Source of the DNA: an uncultured Paracoccaceae bacterium
Lineage (GTDB): Bacteria; Pseudomonadota; Alphaproteobacteria; Rhodobacterales; Rhodobacteraceae
Direction: 5' to 3'
Assembly: GCA_947503925.1 (NCBI GenBank)
Contig: CANNFQ010000001.1
Coordinates: forward strand, 682,001 to 746,000
DNA length: 64,000 nucleotides
The translations under genes were made by a program, and so were the position numbers. The notes beneath the pieces were generated by a model. It was not told the origin of the DNA and searched no databases. It worked only from the letters and a program-made list of their open reading frames with translations. This document shows, piece by piece, positions 17,535-25,898 of this stretch; positions within the stretch are counted from its first letter, which is position 1; the number at the start of each line of letters is the position of its first letter.

Positions 17535-18764
17535 TCAGGCGCCTTCTTTGGTGGGGCCAAGGTTGGCCAGAATGACGGGGAGGGAGGCGATGGACATCAG
17601 CGTGAAACAGGCGACGGCATATCCAGTGGCCACTGCCAAAAGGCCGTAGGGCACAAGCATGATCGTGCTGCATGCAAGGCCGAGGGTGATGCCGATTGTA
17701 CCAACCAGCTCTGCTTGCGGGCGTCCTTCGCTGCGCAACCAGCCTGCGATGGCTGACCAGAGCGTTGTTGGGATTGCGACCAAGCAGAGTACGGACACGA
17801 TGCTGGCGACTTCGTCCCAACCGGGGCCGAACAGGATCGGCACGTAAACCGGGGCCAGTGCCGCTTGGATCCAGACCGCCGGGGTGATCAGGCCAAGCCC
17901 CAACAGGATGCTTTGGCGCAGAGCGATAGCCTTGTCCTGCGCTTGGCTGAGGTGGGGGAATAGCACTGTCGAGAAGGCAGTGGAAAAGGCGTTGGACAGG
18001 CTGAGCCCGGCGTTGAAGGCCATGAAGTAAAGGCCAAGTGCCTCGGCCCCCATCATTGCCCCAATGATGATCTTGTCCGCCTGAAGGCGCAGCGCCTTGA
18101 CGATTTCCACGCCCAGTACAGCCCAGCCGAATTGGATAAAGGGGGGCAGGGGCGTAAAACCCGCTTGGGCGTTCCGCTGCCAAGGGTGCAGCCGCCGCAT
18201 CGCGATCAACCAGATCGGGGCGGCCAGCAAGCGGGGCAGGACCAACGCGATTGCGCTTGGCCAGAAGAAAACCAGAACGACCGACATGATGTTTGCGCCA
18301 ACGACCTGTGCCCCAGCGATCCCTGCCGTGGCCCGCAGCTGACCGGCCCGCATGGCAAGGGCGGCTTGTACCAATCCGGCGGGCATGAATAGATATTCTG
18401 CGGCCAGGATTGTGATCAGCGTGAACAGCATCGCGCTGCCGCCGGTAGCATAGATCGCGGCACCGATGCCAACTTGCACGATGAACAGCCCCACACACCA
18501 CGCCCAAAAAATGAGGTGGCCGGTGGCGCATGCCGCGTCCAGCTCATCGTCATGTGCCGCGATGATCCTTTGACCAACGCCGTTTTCGGTAACGGACTTT
18601 AAGACATCGCCAGCCGCAAATGCCGCAGCAGCAAGACCGATCTCGGTCAGCTCTAACGTGCGGGCGACGGCAACCACGACCAACAGACGCGAAGCTTTGG
18701 CCGCGACTTCTGACGCGCCATAAGCGATCAGATTTTGAGCAAGTGTCTTTGTGGTCCAGTGCAT
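17535..18764 (-). CDS. Polysaccharide flippase, Wzx/MATE-like family
   Basis: A 409-residue integral membrane protein with about 12 hydrophobic segments and the N-terminal pattern TLAQNLIAYGASEVAAKASRLLVVVAVARTLE typical of polysaccharide biosynthesis flippases. These proteins move undecaprenyl-diphosphate-linked repeat units across the inner membrane. It is first in the leftward glycosyltransferase operon and divergent from the wza-like gene; the shared 195-base gap contains the TATCC-N4-GGATA dyad. Length and topology are normal for the family. High confidence in the family, none on glycan specificity. Confidence 0.86.
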   Translation of the reverse strand: MHWTTKTLAQNLIAYGASEVAAKASRLLVVVAVARTLELTEIGLAAAAFAAGDVLKSVTENGVGQRIIAAHDDELDAACATGHLIFWAWCVGLFIVQVGIGAAIYATGGSAMLFTLITILAAEYLFMPAGLVQAALAMRAGQLRATAGIAGAQVVGANIMSVVLVFFWPSAIALVLPRLLAAPIWLIAMRRLHPWQRNAQAGFTPLPPFIQFGWAVLGVEIVKALRLQADKIIIGAMMGAEALGLYFMAFNAGLSLSNAFSTAFSTVLFPHLSQAQDKAIALRQSILLGLGLITPAVWIQAALAPVYVPILFGPGWDEVASIVSVLCLVAIPTTLWSAIAGWLRSEGRPQAELVGTIGITLGLACSTIMLVPYGLLAVATGYAVACFTLMSIASLPVILANLGPTKEGA

Positions 18765-18863
18765 TACATGTGCTTTCGATTGCGTTGCCCCTTCCTAGCA
18801 ACGCCAAACCACCTCCGTCTTTGTCCTGTAAGGCCAGTCCAACGGGGCAATGGGGCACTGCGG

Positions 18864-18877
18864 TATCCATTTGGATA
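18864..18877. promoter_or_regulatory. Candidate EPS-regulon operator, copy A
   Basis: A perfect dyad TATCC-ATTT-GGATA lies in the gap between wzx and wza, 83 bp before the wza start and 100 bp before the wzx start. The same form recurs upstream of three other genes of this locus (23311-23336, 25792-25807, 26515-26530). It could be the binding site of the LuxR-type response regulator encoded at 25899-26513. That link is inferred. Confidence 0.6.
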
Positions 18878-18959
18878 GGTTCACCCCCTGATTGCATCAT
18901 GGACCGCCCGGTCATCTTGGCCTAACAAAGGGGAAGTATTTTTGTGAGCGGAGTGCCAT

Positions 18960-20183
18960 ATGCCAGCGCGTACAATTTTTCCTGGCTTTGCGACGGCGTT
19001 TCTGAGCTGCTGCGCAACTTATGATGTGCCTGACAACCTTGAACCTGTGGCGGTTGGTGATGGCTACCAGGCGCAATACAGAGACATTGATGTCACCCGC
19101 GACGATGCAGGATTTCTAAGATCCGCGCGCATCAACGAAAGCAAGTGCCTGCCCCTTCGCGGTGGTGTTGAGGCCGTACAAAATGGCGGCAAAGGGTCCG
19201 GTTTTTCGGCAGCAGCGTTGAGGGGAGAACGGCTGACGCGCAATGATCTTGTCGATATTCGCGTAGGCGATGATGAGACCTTCAATGGGGACTATGTCAT
19301 ATCCCGCGATGGGACGCTGAAATTGCCGTTTCTGCGCCCCATTCCCGCGCAGGGGCGCACCACAGATCAGATTGAAGATGATATTGCGCGCCTGCTTTTG
19401 AGGGACGCATTTTATGACGAACGCCCTCGAATCTCGGTGCGGATCGCTGATTTTGCCTCGGTGACTGTGGGCGTGTCGGGGGCCGTTTTCGAACCCCATT
19501 CGGTCGAGATTGGCGGAGTATCCGGGGATCAGGTCGATGGCCGCAGGCAAGATGCGCTGGGTGCGTCCAGTGAGGGGCGTAATTTGTCGGCCGCCTTGCG
19601 CGCGGCAGGTGGCGTGCGCCCAGACGCGGACATTTCTGCGGTTACGGTCCGGCGCGGGGCAACCTTTTATACACTGGATATGCGCGGCGTGTTTCAAGGG
19701 CAGAATGTCGTAGATATCATGTTGCTGACCGGGGATGAAATAGAAGTTGCCAGTCGCCAGTGTTTTCAGGAAGACCTGATGCGGCCAAGTCCCATCAGCC
19801 CCCCCGGTGTCAGCATGTTTTTGTCTAACCTGACGCAGCCGGCCACGAACAATGCGGCCTCGGCGATCGGACAAACGGTGCGCGAAGTCCCTTATGGCAC
19901 GCGCTATATGCAGGCCGTGATTGACAGCAATTGTGTGGGTGGTGCTCGTGGGACAAGTGCGGATCGGTCATCGGTCTTGTTTTCGCGTAATCCCGTGACA
20001 GGTGTTTCCGTGGTTATTGAACGCGACATCGAGAATTTGTTGCGCCGCGCGGACCGGGACGATTTTGATCCTTATCTCTTGCCCGGTGATGCGCTTGCTT
20101 GTTACGACAGCGCGGTGACCAATGTCGCCGAAATCGGCCGGGTGATCGGGGTGATTGGTGCGGCAGCCTTGCTGAGCGAATGA
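18960..20183 (+). CDS. Polysaccharide export protein, Wza/OPX family
   Basis: A 407-residue exported protein. The N-terminal ~20 residues are hydrophobic (TIFPGFATAFLSCCATYD) with cysteines placed like a lipoprotein site. The polysaccharide export domain begins near residue 90 with RGERLTRNDLVDIRVGDDETFNGDYVISRDGTLKLPFL and IRVADF-like strands (ISVRIADFASVTVGVSGAV), followed by an SLBB-like segment (NLSAALRAAGGVRPDADISAVTVRR). It would form the outer-membrane channel for the finished polymer, opposite the Wzz-like protein. It is transcribed divergently from the wzx operon, and an operator-like dyad lies in between. It runs convergently into the histidine kinase gene, 2 bases away. Confidence 0.87.
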   Translation: MPARTIFPGFATAFLSCCATYDVPDNLEPVAVGDGYQAQYRDIDVTRDDAGFLRSARINESKCLPLRGGVEAVQNGGKGSGFSAAALRGERLTRNDLVDIRVGDDETFNGDYVISRDGTLKLPFLRPIPAQGRTTDQIEDDIARLLLRDAFYDERPRISVRIADFASVTVGVSGAVFEPHSVEIGGVSGDQVDGRRQDALGASSEGRNLSAALRAAGGVRPDADISAVTVRRGATFYTLDMRGVFQGQNVVDIMLLTGDEIEVASRQCFQEDLMRPSPISPPGVSMFLSNLTQPATNNAASAIGQTVREVPYGTRYMQAVIDSNCVGGARGTSADRSSVLFSRNPVTGVSVVIERDIENLLRRADRDDFDPYLLPGDALACYDSAVTNVAEIGRVIGVIGAAALLSE

Positions 20184-20185
20184 GA

Positions 20186-22696
20186 CTAGAGGGTGCGCTG
20201 AGCGTTCTGCCAGACGTCATCCAAAGCGGATACTAGTGTCATCACTGCATGATTGTCCCCATCCTTGGCCGCGTCTTCGATCGCAATCAAGGCAGCGTGG
20301 TACTGATCCGCCGCGAAAATCCCAGCACTGCCCGCGGTCTTGTGGCACCGCTGCGCGATGTCAGACAAAGACGGTGACGGCTTACCCGCAAGCCAAGTAT
20401 GCAGATCATTGGCTTCGGCCACAAAACGATCCCGCATCGCGGCGTAAGCTTCATCGCCCAACACCTCGCGCATTTCATTGCTGTGGCGAGGCGGGGCGTC
20501 GGCGGCCTCGGACTGGATCACCTTTACCGCGATTTTGCTGATCTCGTCCCGCAATGCTGCACGTGACAGCGGTTTGATCAGGACCGCATCCATCCCGTCC
20601 TCCATAAATGCGGCCTGTTCTGCCGACATTGCGTTCGCAGTCAGGGCAATGATTGGCGTGGTTGCGCATGCGCCATTTCCCTGCCGAATGGCGCGCGTTG
20701 CGGCGCGGCCGTCCATGACAGGCATACTGATATCCATGAATATCAGGTCGTAGAGCGTGTCTTGGGTCGCCATGACGGCTTCTTTTCCGTTGTGGACCTC
20801 CTCAACGATGTGGCCATCAGCGCGCAGCATTTCGCGCGCAATCGCGCGGTTGATTTCGTTGTCTTCAACGACAAGAATTTTTAAAGGGACCGACGATTGG
20901 AATGCGAGCCTGATGTCCTTTTCCTCTTCAAACGGTGCGGTCACTTGCAAAGGTAAGCAGATAGTGAATGTGCTGCCGGTTCCAGGCGCGCTTTCTACGT
21001 CTATTTGGCCGTCGAGTGCCGCAACCGACCGCCGCACGATGCCAAGCCCAAGACCCGTGCCACCAACGGCGCGGTCATAGGCAACCGTGCCCGTGACAAA
21101 GTCATCAAAAATCCGACTTTGCAGTTCTGCATCCATCCCTTGACCGGTGTCGTTGACGCGAAAGACGATATTAGCCACATTGTTTTGCAGTTTTGCAACT
21201 TCCACACTGACGGTAACTTTGCCGTTCAGCGTGAACTTTACCGCGTTGCCGACCAGATTTATCAAGATGTGCTGAAGCGCATCTGGATCTGACTTGACCC
21301 AATTGCAGGGCTCTCCAATCCAGCTCCATTCAATCGTTGTGTTGTTTTGCGCAGCCATGCTGCTTTGGTTGTCGACGATGGATTGAATGAGGGTTGATAG
21401 GTTGATGGGGTCAGTTCGCAGTTCCAGACTGCCAACATCGTAACGTGACAGATCAAGGACGTCGGTGACGTGTTGCAACAACAGGCTGCCAGAGGTCTCC
21501 ATGTTTTTGATGTAACGCAGTTGATTGGGGTTCAGCCGGGTATCCTGAAGCAGGTTCAGGTTGCCCAGTAAGCCATTCAACGGCGTTCTGATTTCATGAC
21601 TCATGGTGGCGAGAAACTCAGTCTTGAGCCGGTCCGCTGCCAGCGCCTGATCGCGCGCTGAAATCAATTCCTTTTCGGCGGCCACACTGGCGGAAATATC
21701 CCGCAAAAAGGCTACGAAAATAGTGCCTTCGTTGGTTTCAGCGGTTTGAATGGCAAGTTCAACAGGAAAGATTGAGCCATCGCTATGCTTGGCCTCTAGC
21801 TTGACGCGTCCTTTGCCGACAACACGTTTTTCGCCACCTTGACGCATCCGTTCCATACCTGTCTCGTGGGCATCAAGCATGTGGTCAGGAACGATCAACG
21901 GGCCCAGTGGTTTGCCCAGGACGTCTTCCGCCATATGACCAAAGATCGTTTCTGCGGCAGTGTTGAAGGCCAGTATGTTGCCGGTTTCATTCGCGACGAT
22001 CACGCCATCCAGTGAAGTTTGAATGACAGTGTCCATTCGCGCGGCAGTTTCCTCAACCTCGCGCTGACGCTGGGTCCGTTGGATGTTCAGGCGGCGCAGG
22101 TAAAATATCGTTGTGCCAAGTGCCGCGATCAAAAACGCCACGGCCACCGCCAGTTTGATCAGCGTTTGCGCAAAATCTGCCCGACGCTCGCCTGCTCTGA
22201 CAGTAAAAAAATGCAGCGCTGAGGTCGCGACTTGGCGGACGTTGGCCCGGGTGCTGTCGATTTCCGCGGCGATTTGGGGTCGAGCAGATCGGAAAGCTGT
22301 GTCGTCTGCATCGACAAATGGAACAGTTTCATCGAGGAAACTGCGGATTTCGGTCAAGGCACTTTGGAAGTGTGGGACGTCCATCAAGGGCCGGTAAGCG
22401 GCTGCCGTTTCGATGGTTGCCACGCGGCTGTAGAAGACATCAAAGCGCTGGCGGACCTCGGCCAGATCTTCGGGCGTGCCGGAATCGGCTGTGCTGAGGC
22501 TTGTGGCGAAGGCGAGGAATTCCACTTCGGTCTGCGCCAGATGCCATTGCAGATTGTCAGAGCGCGCGGTTTCCAACTCTTCAAGGTCTTCTGCAACAGA
22601 GAACCCCAAAAACACGATGGCTGCCAAAACGATGAAACCCACCACGGCGATATTGCCACGGCGGGTCCATTTGGCGGGTATCTTGGTCTCTGTCAA
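20186..22696 (-). CDS. Hybrid sensor histidine kinase with PAS, receiver and Hpt domains
   Basis: An 836-residue membrane kinase. TM1 is about 14-34 and TM2 about 179-200, enclosing a helical periplasmic sensor region. A PAS domain spans 218-335, then HisKA with H367 in ATMSHEIRTPLNG, HATPase with the N box (NLVGNAVKF, near 480) and GGTGLGLGI, a receiver domain with D655 in FMDISMPVMDG, and an Hpt domain with H785 in QRCHKTAGSAG. It therefore carries a full phosphorelay chain and should pass phosphate to a separate response regulator, plausibly the LuxR-type one at 25899. It is co-transcribed with the upstream periplasmic molybdopterin-fold gene, 30 bases away. Confidence 0.9.
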   Translation of the reverse strand: MTETKIPAKWTRRGNIAVVGFIVLAAIVFLGFSVAEDLEELETARSDNLQWHLAQTEVEFLAFATSLSTADSGTPEDLAEVRQRFDVFYSRVATIETAAAYRPLMDVPHFQSALTEIRSFLDETVPFVDADDTAFRSARPQIAAEIDSTRANVRQVATSALHFFTVRAGERRADFAQTLIKLAVAVAFLIAALGTTIFYLRRLNIQRTQRQREVEETAARMDTVIQTSLDGVIVANETGNILAFNTAAETIFGHMAEDVLGKPLGPLIVPDHMLDAHETGMERMRQGGEKRVVGKGRVKLEAKHSDGSIFPVELAIQTAETNEGTIFVAFLRDISASVAAEKELISARDQALAADRLKTEFLATMSHEIRTPLNGLLGNLNLLQDTRLNPNQLRYIKNMETSGSLLLQHVTDVLDLSRYDVGSLELRTDPINLSTLIQSIVDNQSSMAAQNNTTIEWSWIGEPCNWVKSDPDALQHILINLVGNAVKFTLNGKVTVSVEVAKLQNNVANIVFRVNDTGQGMDAELQSRIFDDFVTGTVAYDRAVGGTGLGLGIVRRSVAALDGQIDVESAPGTGSTFTICLPLQVTAPFEEEKDIRLAFQSSVPLKILVVEDNEINRAIAREMLRADGHIVEEVHNGKEAVMATQDTLYDLIFMDISMPVMDGRAATRAIRQGNGACATTPIIALTANAMSAEQAAFMEDGMDAVLIKPLSRAALRDEISKIAVKVIQSEAADAPPRHSNEMREVLGDEAYAAMRDRFVAEANDLHTWLAGKPSPSLSDIAQRCHKTAGSAGIFAADQYHAALIAIEDAAKDGDNHAVMTLVSALDDVWQNAQRTL

Positions 22697-22726
22697 CGGC
22701 GATCCCTTTCGATCCTGAGAACCGTG

Positions 22727-23236
22727 TTACTCGACGATTTCCAAACGGTTGAGTTGCCAGATACTACGCGCATAGATGACCTCAGATTGATAGTTAGTGC
22801 TGCTGTCGTAGGGGTAGACTATCCACAATGGGCCTTTGTCGCGCACAGACATGGCGCTGCCATTCATCTGATACGCAATGATCGGTCCGCTAGGAACGGC
22901 ATCCGATACGGGAATTTCGACCGTATAGTTATTGATTGCGGTGGCCAAAATGGTGCCCTCGCTGACGCCAAGTTGGGCCAACAAAACTTCGAGTGAGACG
23001 CCTTCGAAGGTTTGCTTGCCTTCGGTCCAGATGGTTGTCGTTTCGATCATGGTAGCATCGATTTGGGACAGCATCTCGACATCGAATTGGGCCGCGTCAT
23101 CAACATTTGTCGTGGTAATGGCCCCGCTGACTGTCAGCACAACAGCGTCTTGAGGCATATCCAACGTGTCGGCATAGCTGGCGGGTGCCGATAAAATCGC
23201 CAGCACGGCGGCTAGGTTCTTGAAAATAGTTGTCAT
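22727..23236 (-). CDS. Periplasmic oxidoreductase-molybdopterin-fold protein
   Basis: 169 residues. The signal peptide is MTTIFKNLAAVLAILSAPASYA; the mature part reads VLTVSGAITTTNVDDAAQFDVEMLSQ, then WTEGKQTFEGVSLEVLLAQLGVSEGTILATAINNYTVEIP and a final KGPLWIVYPYD. This matches the sulfite-oxidase-type (oxidored_molyb) fold in a small stand-alone form. The cysteine that binds molybdenum is absent (there are no cysteines in the mature chain), so a catalytic role is unlikely. I start at 23236 because the signal peptide begins there; the longer open frame upstream crosses the operator dyad. It sits directly before the hybrid kinase gene, so it may be a periplasmic sensing partner of that kinase. 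Confidence 0.75.
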   Translation of the reverse strand: MTTIFKNLAAVLAILSAPASYADTLDMPQDAVVLTVSGAITTTNVDDAAQFDVEMLSQIDATMIETTTIWTEGKQTFEGVSLEVLLAQLGVSEGTILATAINNYTVEIPVSDAVPSGPIIAYQMNGSAMSVRDKGPLWIVYPYDSSTNYQSEVIYARSIWQLNRLEIVE

Positions 23237-23305
23237 GGGTCGGCTCCGGTGAGTGGCGTTGAATACATCCTGGCACAAAACCATTTCGAACTCACGAAGG
23301 CAGAC

Positions 23306-23336
23306 GGATAGCCACCTATCCGTTCGGATAGGTGGC
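23306..23336. promoter_or_regulatory. Candidate EPS-regulon operator, copy B (extended, three half-sites)
   Basis: GCCACCTATCC-GTTC-GGATAGGTGGC is an 11-bp perfect inverted repeat (23311-23336), and a further GGATA half-site precedes it at 23306-23310, giving GGATA-N6-TATCC-N4-GGATA. It lies 75 bp upstream of the molybdopterin-fold gene and just after galU ends. It could also act as a galU transcript end, but no T-run follows. The shared core with the three other copies favours an operator. Confidence 0.6.
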
Positions 23337-23342
23337 CAGACA

Positions 23343-24230
23343 TCAGGCAACCTGAGACAGGTTTTTCTGACGCCCCCTGAGGAACTGGTCATATTCGGCA
23401 CGCAATTCAGGATGATCGAGCGCGAAAGTGGTGGTAGCTTGCACGAAGCCCTGGACTGAGCCGCAGTCAAAACGTTCTCCGTCAAAGCGGTAGCCGGTGA
23501 CACCTGCGTTTTGGACGTCTGCGTTGATGGCGTCCGTCAGTTGAATTTCCCCACCTGCACCCGGACCCTGATCGGCGAGCCGGTCAAAGATGGATGGCTC
23601 CAAGATGTACCGTCCCACGACCGCCAGCGTTGATGGCGCGATGTCGGGGCGGGGCTTTTCGACCAAGCCATGGGCCATAGCGCATTTGGCATTCTCCGTC
23701 TCGACATCTAAAACGCCGTAGGATGATGTCTCGCTACGATGCACGTTCATCGTGGCCACCATGTGCCCACCCTTAGATGAGTGTGCGTCAACCATCTGAG
23801 CCAAGGCACCGCGTGGCGCGCGGATGACGTCGTCAGGCAAAAGCACCGCAAAGGGTTCATCGCCGACGGCGCGCGCCGCAAGTTTGACGGCATGCCCCAA
23901 ACCCTTGGGTTGGCTTTGGCGGATGAATGTCAACGCGCCTTCGGGCATGCGGGTCGGTTCGAGTGCAGCCAGCGCTTTGGTTTTGCCGTTCTTCTCCAAA
24001 CGCTGTTCCAAGGCGGCGGCCGTGTCGAAATAATCCTCCAGCGCGCCTTTGCCTGCTGCTGTGACAAAGATGAACTCTTCGATGCCAGCCTCGCGGGCCT
24101 CGTCAATCGCGTATTGGATCAACGGGCGATCAACAAGCGGCAGCATTTCTTTTGGAATGGATTTCGTGGCAGGCAGAAAACGGGTGCCCATGCCTGCGAC
24201 GGGGAAGACGGCTTTGCGAATACGGGTCAT
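23343..24230 (-). CDS. galU: UTP-glucose-1-phosphate uridylyltransferase
   Basis: A 295-residue enzyme that makes UDP-glucose from UTP and glucose-1-phosphate. The nucleotidyltransferase signature is near the N-terminus (AVFPVAGMGTRFLPATKSIPKEMLPLVDRP, with the conserved G-x-GTRF and K). Further family motifs are EFIFVTAAGKGALEDYFD, PKGLGHAVKLA, FAVLLPDDV and YRFDGERFDCGSVQGFVQA. Full length. It starts 26 bases after the WecG-sugar transferase fusion gene ends and is co-transcribed with it. Its product feeds Ugd (32094-33260) and the glycosyltransferases of this locus. Confidence 0.95.
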   Translation of the reverse strand: MTRIRKAVFPVAGMGTRFLPATKSIPKEMLPLVDRPLIQYAIDEAREAGIEEFIFVTAAGKGALEDYFDTAAALEQRLEKNGKTKALAALEPTRMPEGALTFIRQSQPKGLGHAVKLAARAVGDEPFAVLLPDDVIRAPRGALAQMVDAHSSKGGHMVATMNVHRSETSSYGVLDVETENAKCAMAHGLVEKPRPDIAPSTLAVVGRYILEPSIFDRLADQGPGAGGEIQLTDAINADVQNAGVTGYRFDGERFDCGSVQGFVQATTTFALDHPELRAEYDQFLRGRQKNLSQVA

Positions 24231-24256
24231 TGGAAAGTCCTTTCAGTTGTATTGGA

Positions 24257-25645
24257 TTAGTAGGCGCCACGGCCGGATGCGACGGCGCGGAAGGTCATGA
24301 GGATCAGGATGAAATCAAGCAGCATGGTGCGTGAGCTGACATAAGCCAGATCCATCTCGACCATCTTGTCGAAACCGATATTCGCGCGGCCAGAAACCTG
24401 CCAGATGCCCGTGATGCCGGGTTTTACTGCCAGCCTACCAAATGCGCGGGTCGGATATTGGGCGACTTCACGGGGCAGGGCGGGTCTTGGGCCAACAATC
24501 GACATGTCTCCGCGCAGCACGTTGATCAGCTGCGGCAGCTCATCGATGGAGGCGCGGCGGATAAACCGACCAACCCGCGTAATCCGTGGATCCGTACGGG
24601 ACTTAAAACACACCCCATCGCGGTCCGAGTCTTTAAGTATCTCGGCCTGCCGGGCCTCGGCGTTCTGATGCATCGACCGAAATTTCAGCATCGAGAATTT
24701 TTCACCATTTTTGCCAATGCGGGTTTGCCTGAACAGGGCAGGGCCTCTTGTTTCGACTTTGACAGCGATGGCGGTCGCTGCAAAGACCGGGAAAAGGGCA
24801 AGCAAGGCCAGCGCTGAAATGCTGATATCCATTGCGCGGGTTGCGATGTGCCGCCCGGGGGTTTGCTGCAGGGTTTTTGTGCCGGCACGCGCCAGAAATG
24901 TAGCATTGCCGATCAGGTAGCGACTGGCCAGGCGCTTTGGCTCCAGCGCCAAACGCCATACCCATTCCATCTTTGCCTTGCGCACGACTTTGGGTGCGCG
25001 TGTGACATTGCCCGCAAGAAAATCAAGTGCGGCACCGACGCCCAAACACAAACTGGCATCAAGCCGCTGCGCGTGGCGATCAATCCACATTTCCTGCATC
25101 GGCACGCCCAACGCGACGATCACGATATCGGCGCGGCTTGCGTTGATGTCGGCGACCACCAAATTGGGATCAAGCGCGCCGACAAAGCCGTCTCTTGTGC
25201 CTGCGATGCGCAAGTGGGGAACATCTTTTGTCAGTTTCTCCGCTGCGGCTTCAGCGGTGCCGGGTGTGCCGCCGAACAGATAGACGGATTTGCCCATGTC
25301 TGCCGCCTGCGCCAGCAGCAATGGGATAAGATCGGTGCCGTTCAGGTTGGCGGCCAGTTCGTGACCGGTCATTTTACCTGCCAGTTTCACACCGATACCA
25401 TCAGGCAGTAATACATCTGCCCGACGCACAGCATTGGCGTATTTGTGGTCTTTCGCCATCACATTACAACAATGGGCGTTCATGAAGAAAGCGGCGCGGC
25501 GTCCAGGTGCCAGCAGGGCATTAATCGCTGTCTGCTGATTGGCATCGACCAGGGTCAGACCCAGCGCGGGCAGATATGTGGTCTTCGTACCGCTGCGTGT
25601 TTCCAGCGGCGTGGCTTTGAGAAAGTCGATTTTGCTGTGTTGCAT
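24257..25645 (-). CDS. Fusion of WecG/TagA-type glycosyltransferase and initiating sugar-phosphate transferase
   Basis: 462 residues in two parts. Residues ~20-250 match the WecG/TagA/CpsF family (FFMNAHCCNVMAKDHKYANAVRRADVLLPDGIGVKLAGK, DLIPLLLAQ, VYLFGGTPGTAEAAAEKL, and IVIVALGVPMQEMWI). Residues ~270-462 match the bacterial sugar transferase family of WcaJ/ExoY (one membrane helix ISALALLALFPVFAATAIAV, then RIGKNGEKFSMLKFRSM, DELPQLINVLRGDMSIVGPRP, and KPGITGIWQVSGR). The second part loads the first sugar phosphate on undecaprenyl phosphate; the first part would add the second sugar. Joining steps one and two in one chain is notable. The ribosome site AAGG lies inside an inverted repeat. 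Confidence 0.88.
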   Translation of the reverse strand: MQHSKIDFLKATPLETRSGTKTTYLPALGLTLVDANQQTAINALLAPGRRAAFFMNAHCCNVMAKDHKYANAVRRADVLLPDGIGVKLAGKMTGHELAANLNGTDLIPLLLAQAADMGKSVYLFGGTPGTAEAAAEKLTKDVPHLRIAGTRDGFVGALDPNLVVADINASRADIVIVALGVPMQEMWIDRHAQRLDASLCLGVGAALDFLAGNVTRAPKVVRKAKMEWVWRLALEPKRLASRYLIGNATFLARAGTKTLQQTPGRHIATRAMDISISALALLALFPVFAATAIAVKVETRGPALFRQTRIGKNGEKFSMLKFRSMHQNAEARQAEILKDSDRDGVCFKSRTDPRITRVGRFIRRASIDELPQLINVLRGDMSIVGPRPALPREVAQYPTRAFGRLAVKPGITGIWQVSGRANIGFDKMVEMDLAYVSSRTMLLDFILILMTFRAVASGRGAY

Positions 25646-25654
25646 CTGGGTCGT

Positions 25655-25683
25655 CCTTAGGTTTGATTTCTGTTGACCTAAGG
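25655..25683 (-). promoter_or_regulatory. Inverted repeat covering the ribosome site of the WecG-sugar transferase gene
   Basis: The arms CCTTAGGT and ACCTAAGG (8 bp, 13-base spacer) lie just before the start at 25645. On the coding strand the second arm contains AAGG, the likely ribosome site, so the hairpin would hide it. A third copy of ACCTAAGG lies at 25841-25848, so a protein-binding site is an alternative reading. Confidence 0.5.
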
Positions 25684-25791
25684 TTGTGGAAAAGGCTGTG
25701 ATCGCTCAACGAAGCGACGGGACAGGTGCGTGGGTCAGAAGGGAGCGGATTGGCGCTGATGTGCGCAATTCTCTTCAAATTTGATCGAAAG

Positions 25792-25807
25792 CTATCCAAC
25801 CGGGTAG
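25792..25807. promoter_or_regulatory. Candidate EPS-regulon operator, copy C
   Basis: CTATCC-AACC-GGGTAG, an imperfect dyad of the same form as the other copies, lies 92 bp upstream of the response regulator GTG start and 147 bp upstream of the WecG-fusion start. If the regulator binds it, the regulator gene would be autoregulated. Confidence 0.55.
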
Positions 25808-25898
25808 GGTGCATCACCGAATTCGCGGGTGACGCCGCACACCTAAGGGGTGTATGATCAGCGCACGCGGGGGCGTGTGTGTTTAAAAGGAAAAATCT

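Noticed and set aside
17533..18531. The upstream extension of the second GT2 frame (about 330 codons)
   Set aside because: It runs through the wzx gene in another frame and has no membrane or glycosyltransferase pattern. The GT2 fold begins at the ATG at 17532.
23311..23336. The 11-bp inverted repeat after galU as a simple terminator
   Set aside because: No T-run follows on the leftward strand, and the core is shared with three other upstream dyads, so an operator explains it better. A dual role is not excluded.
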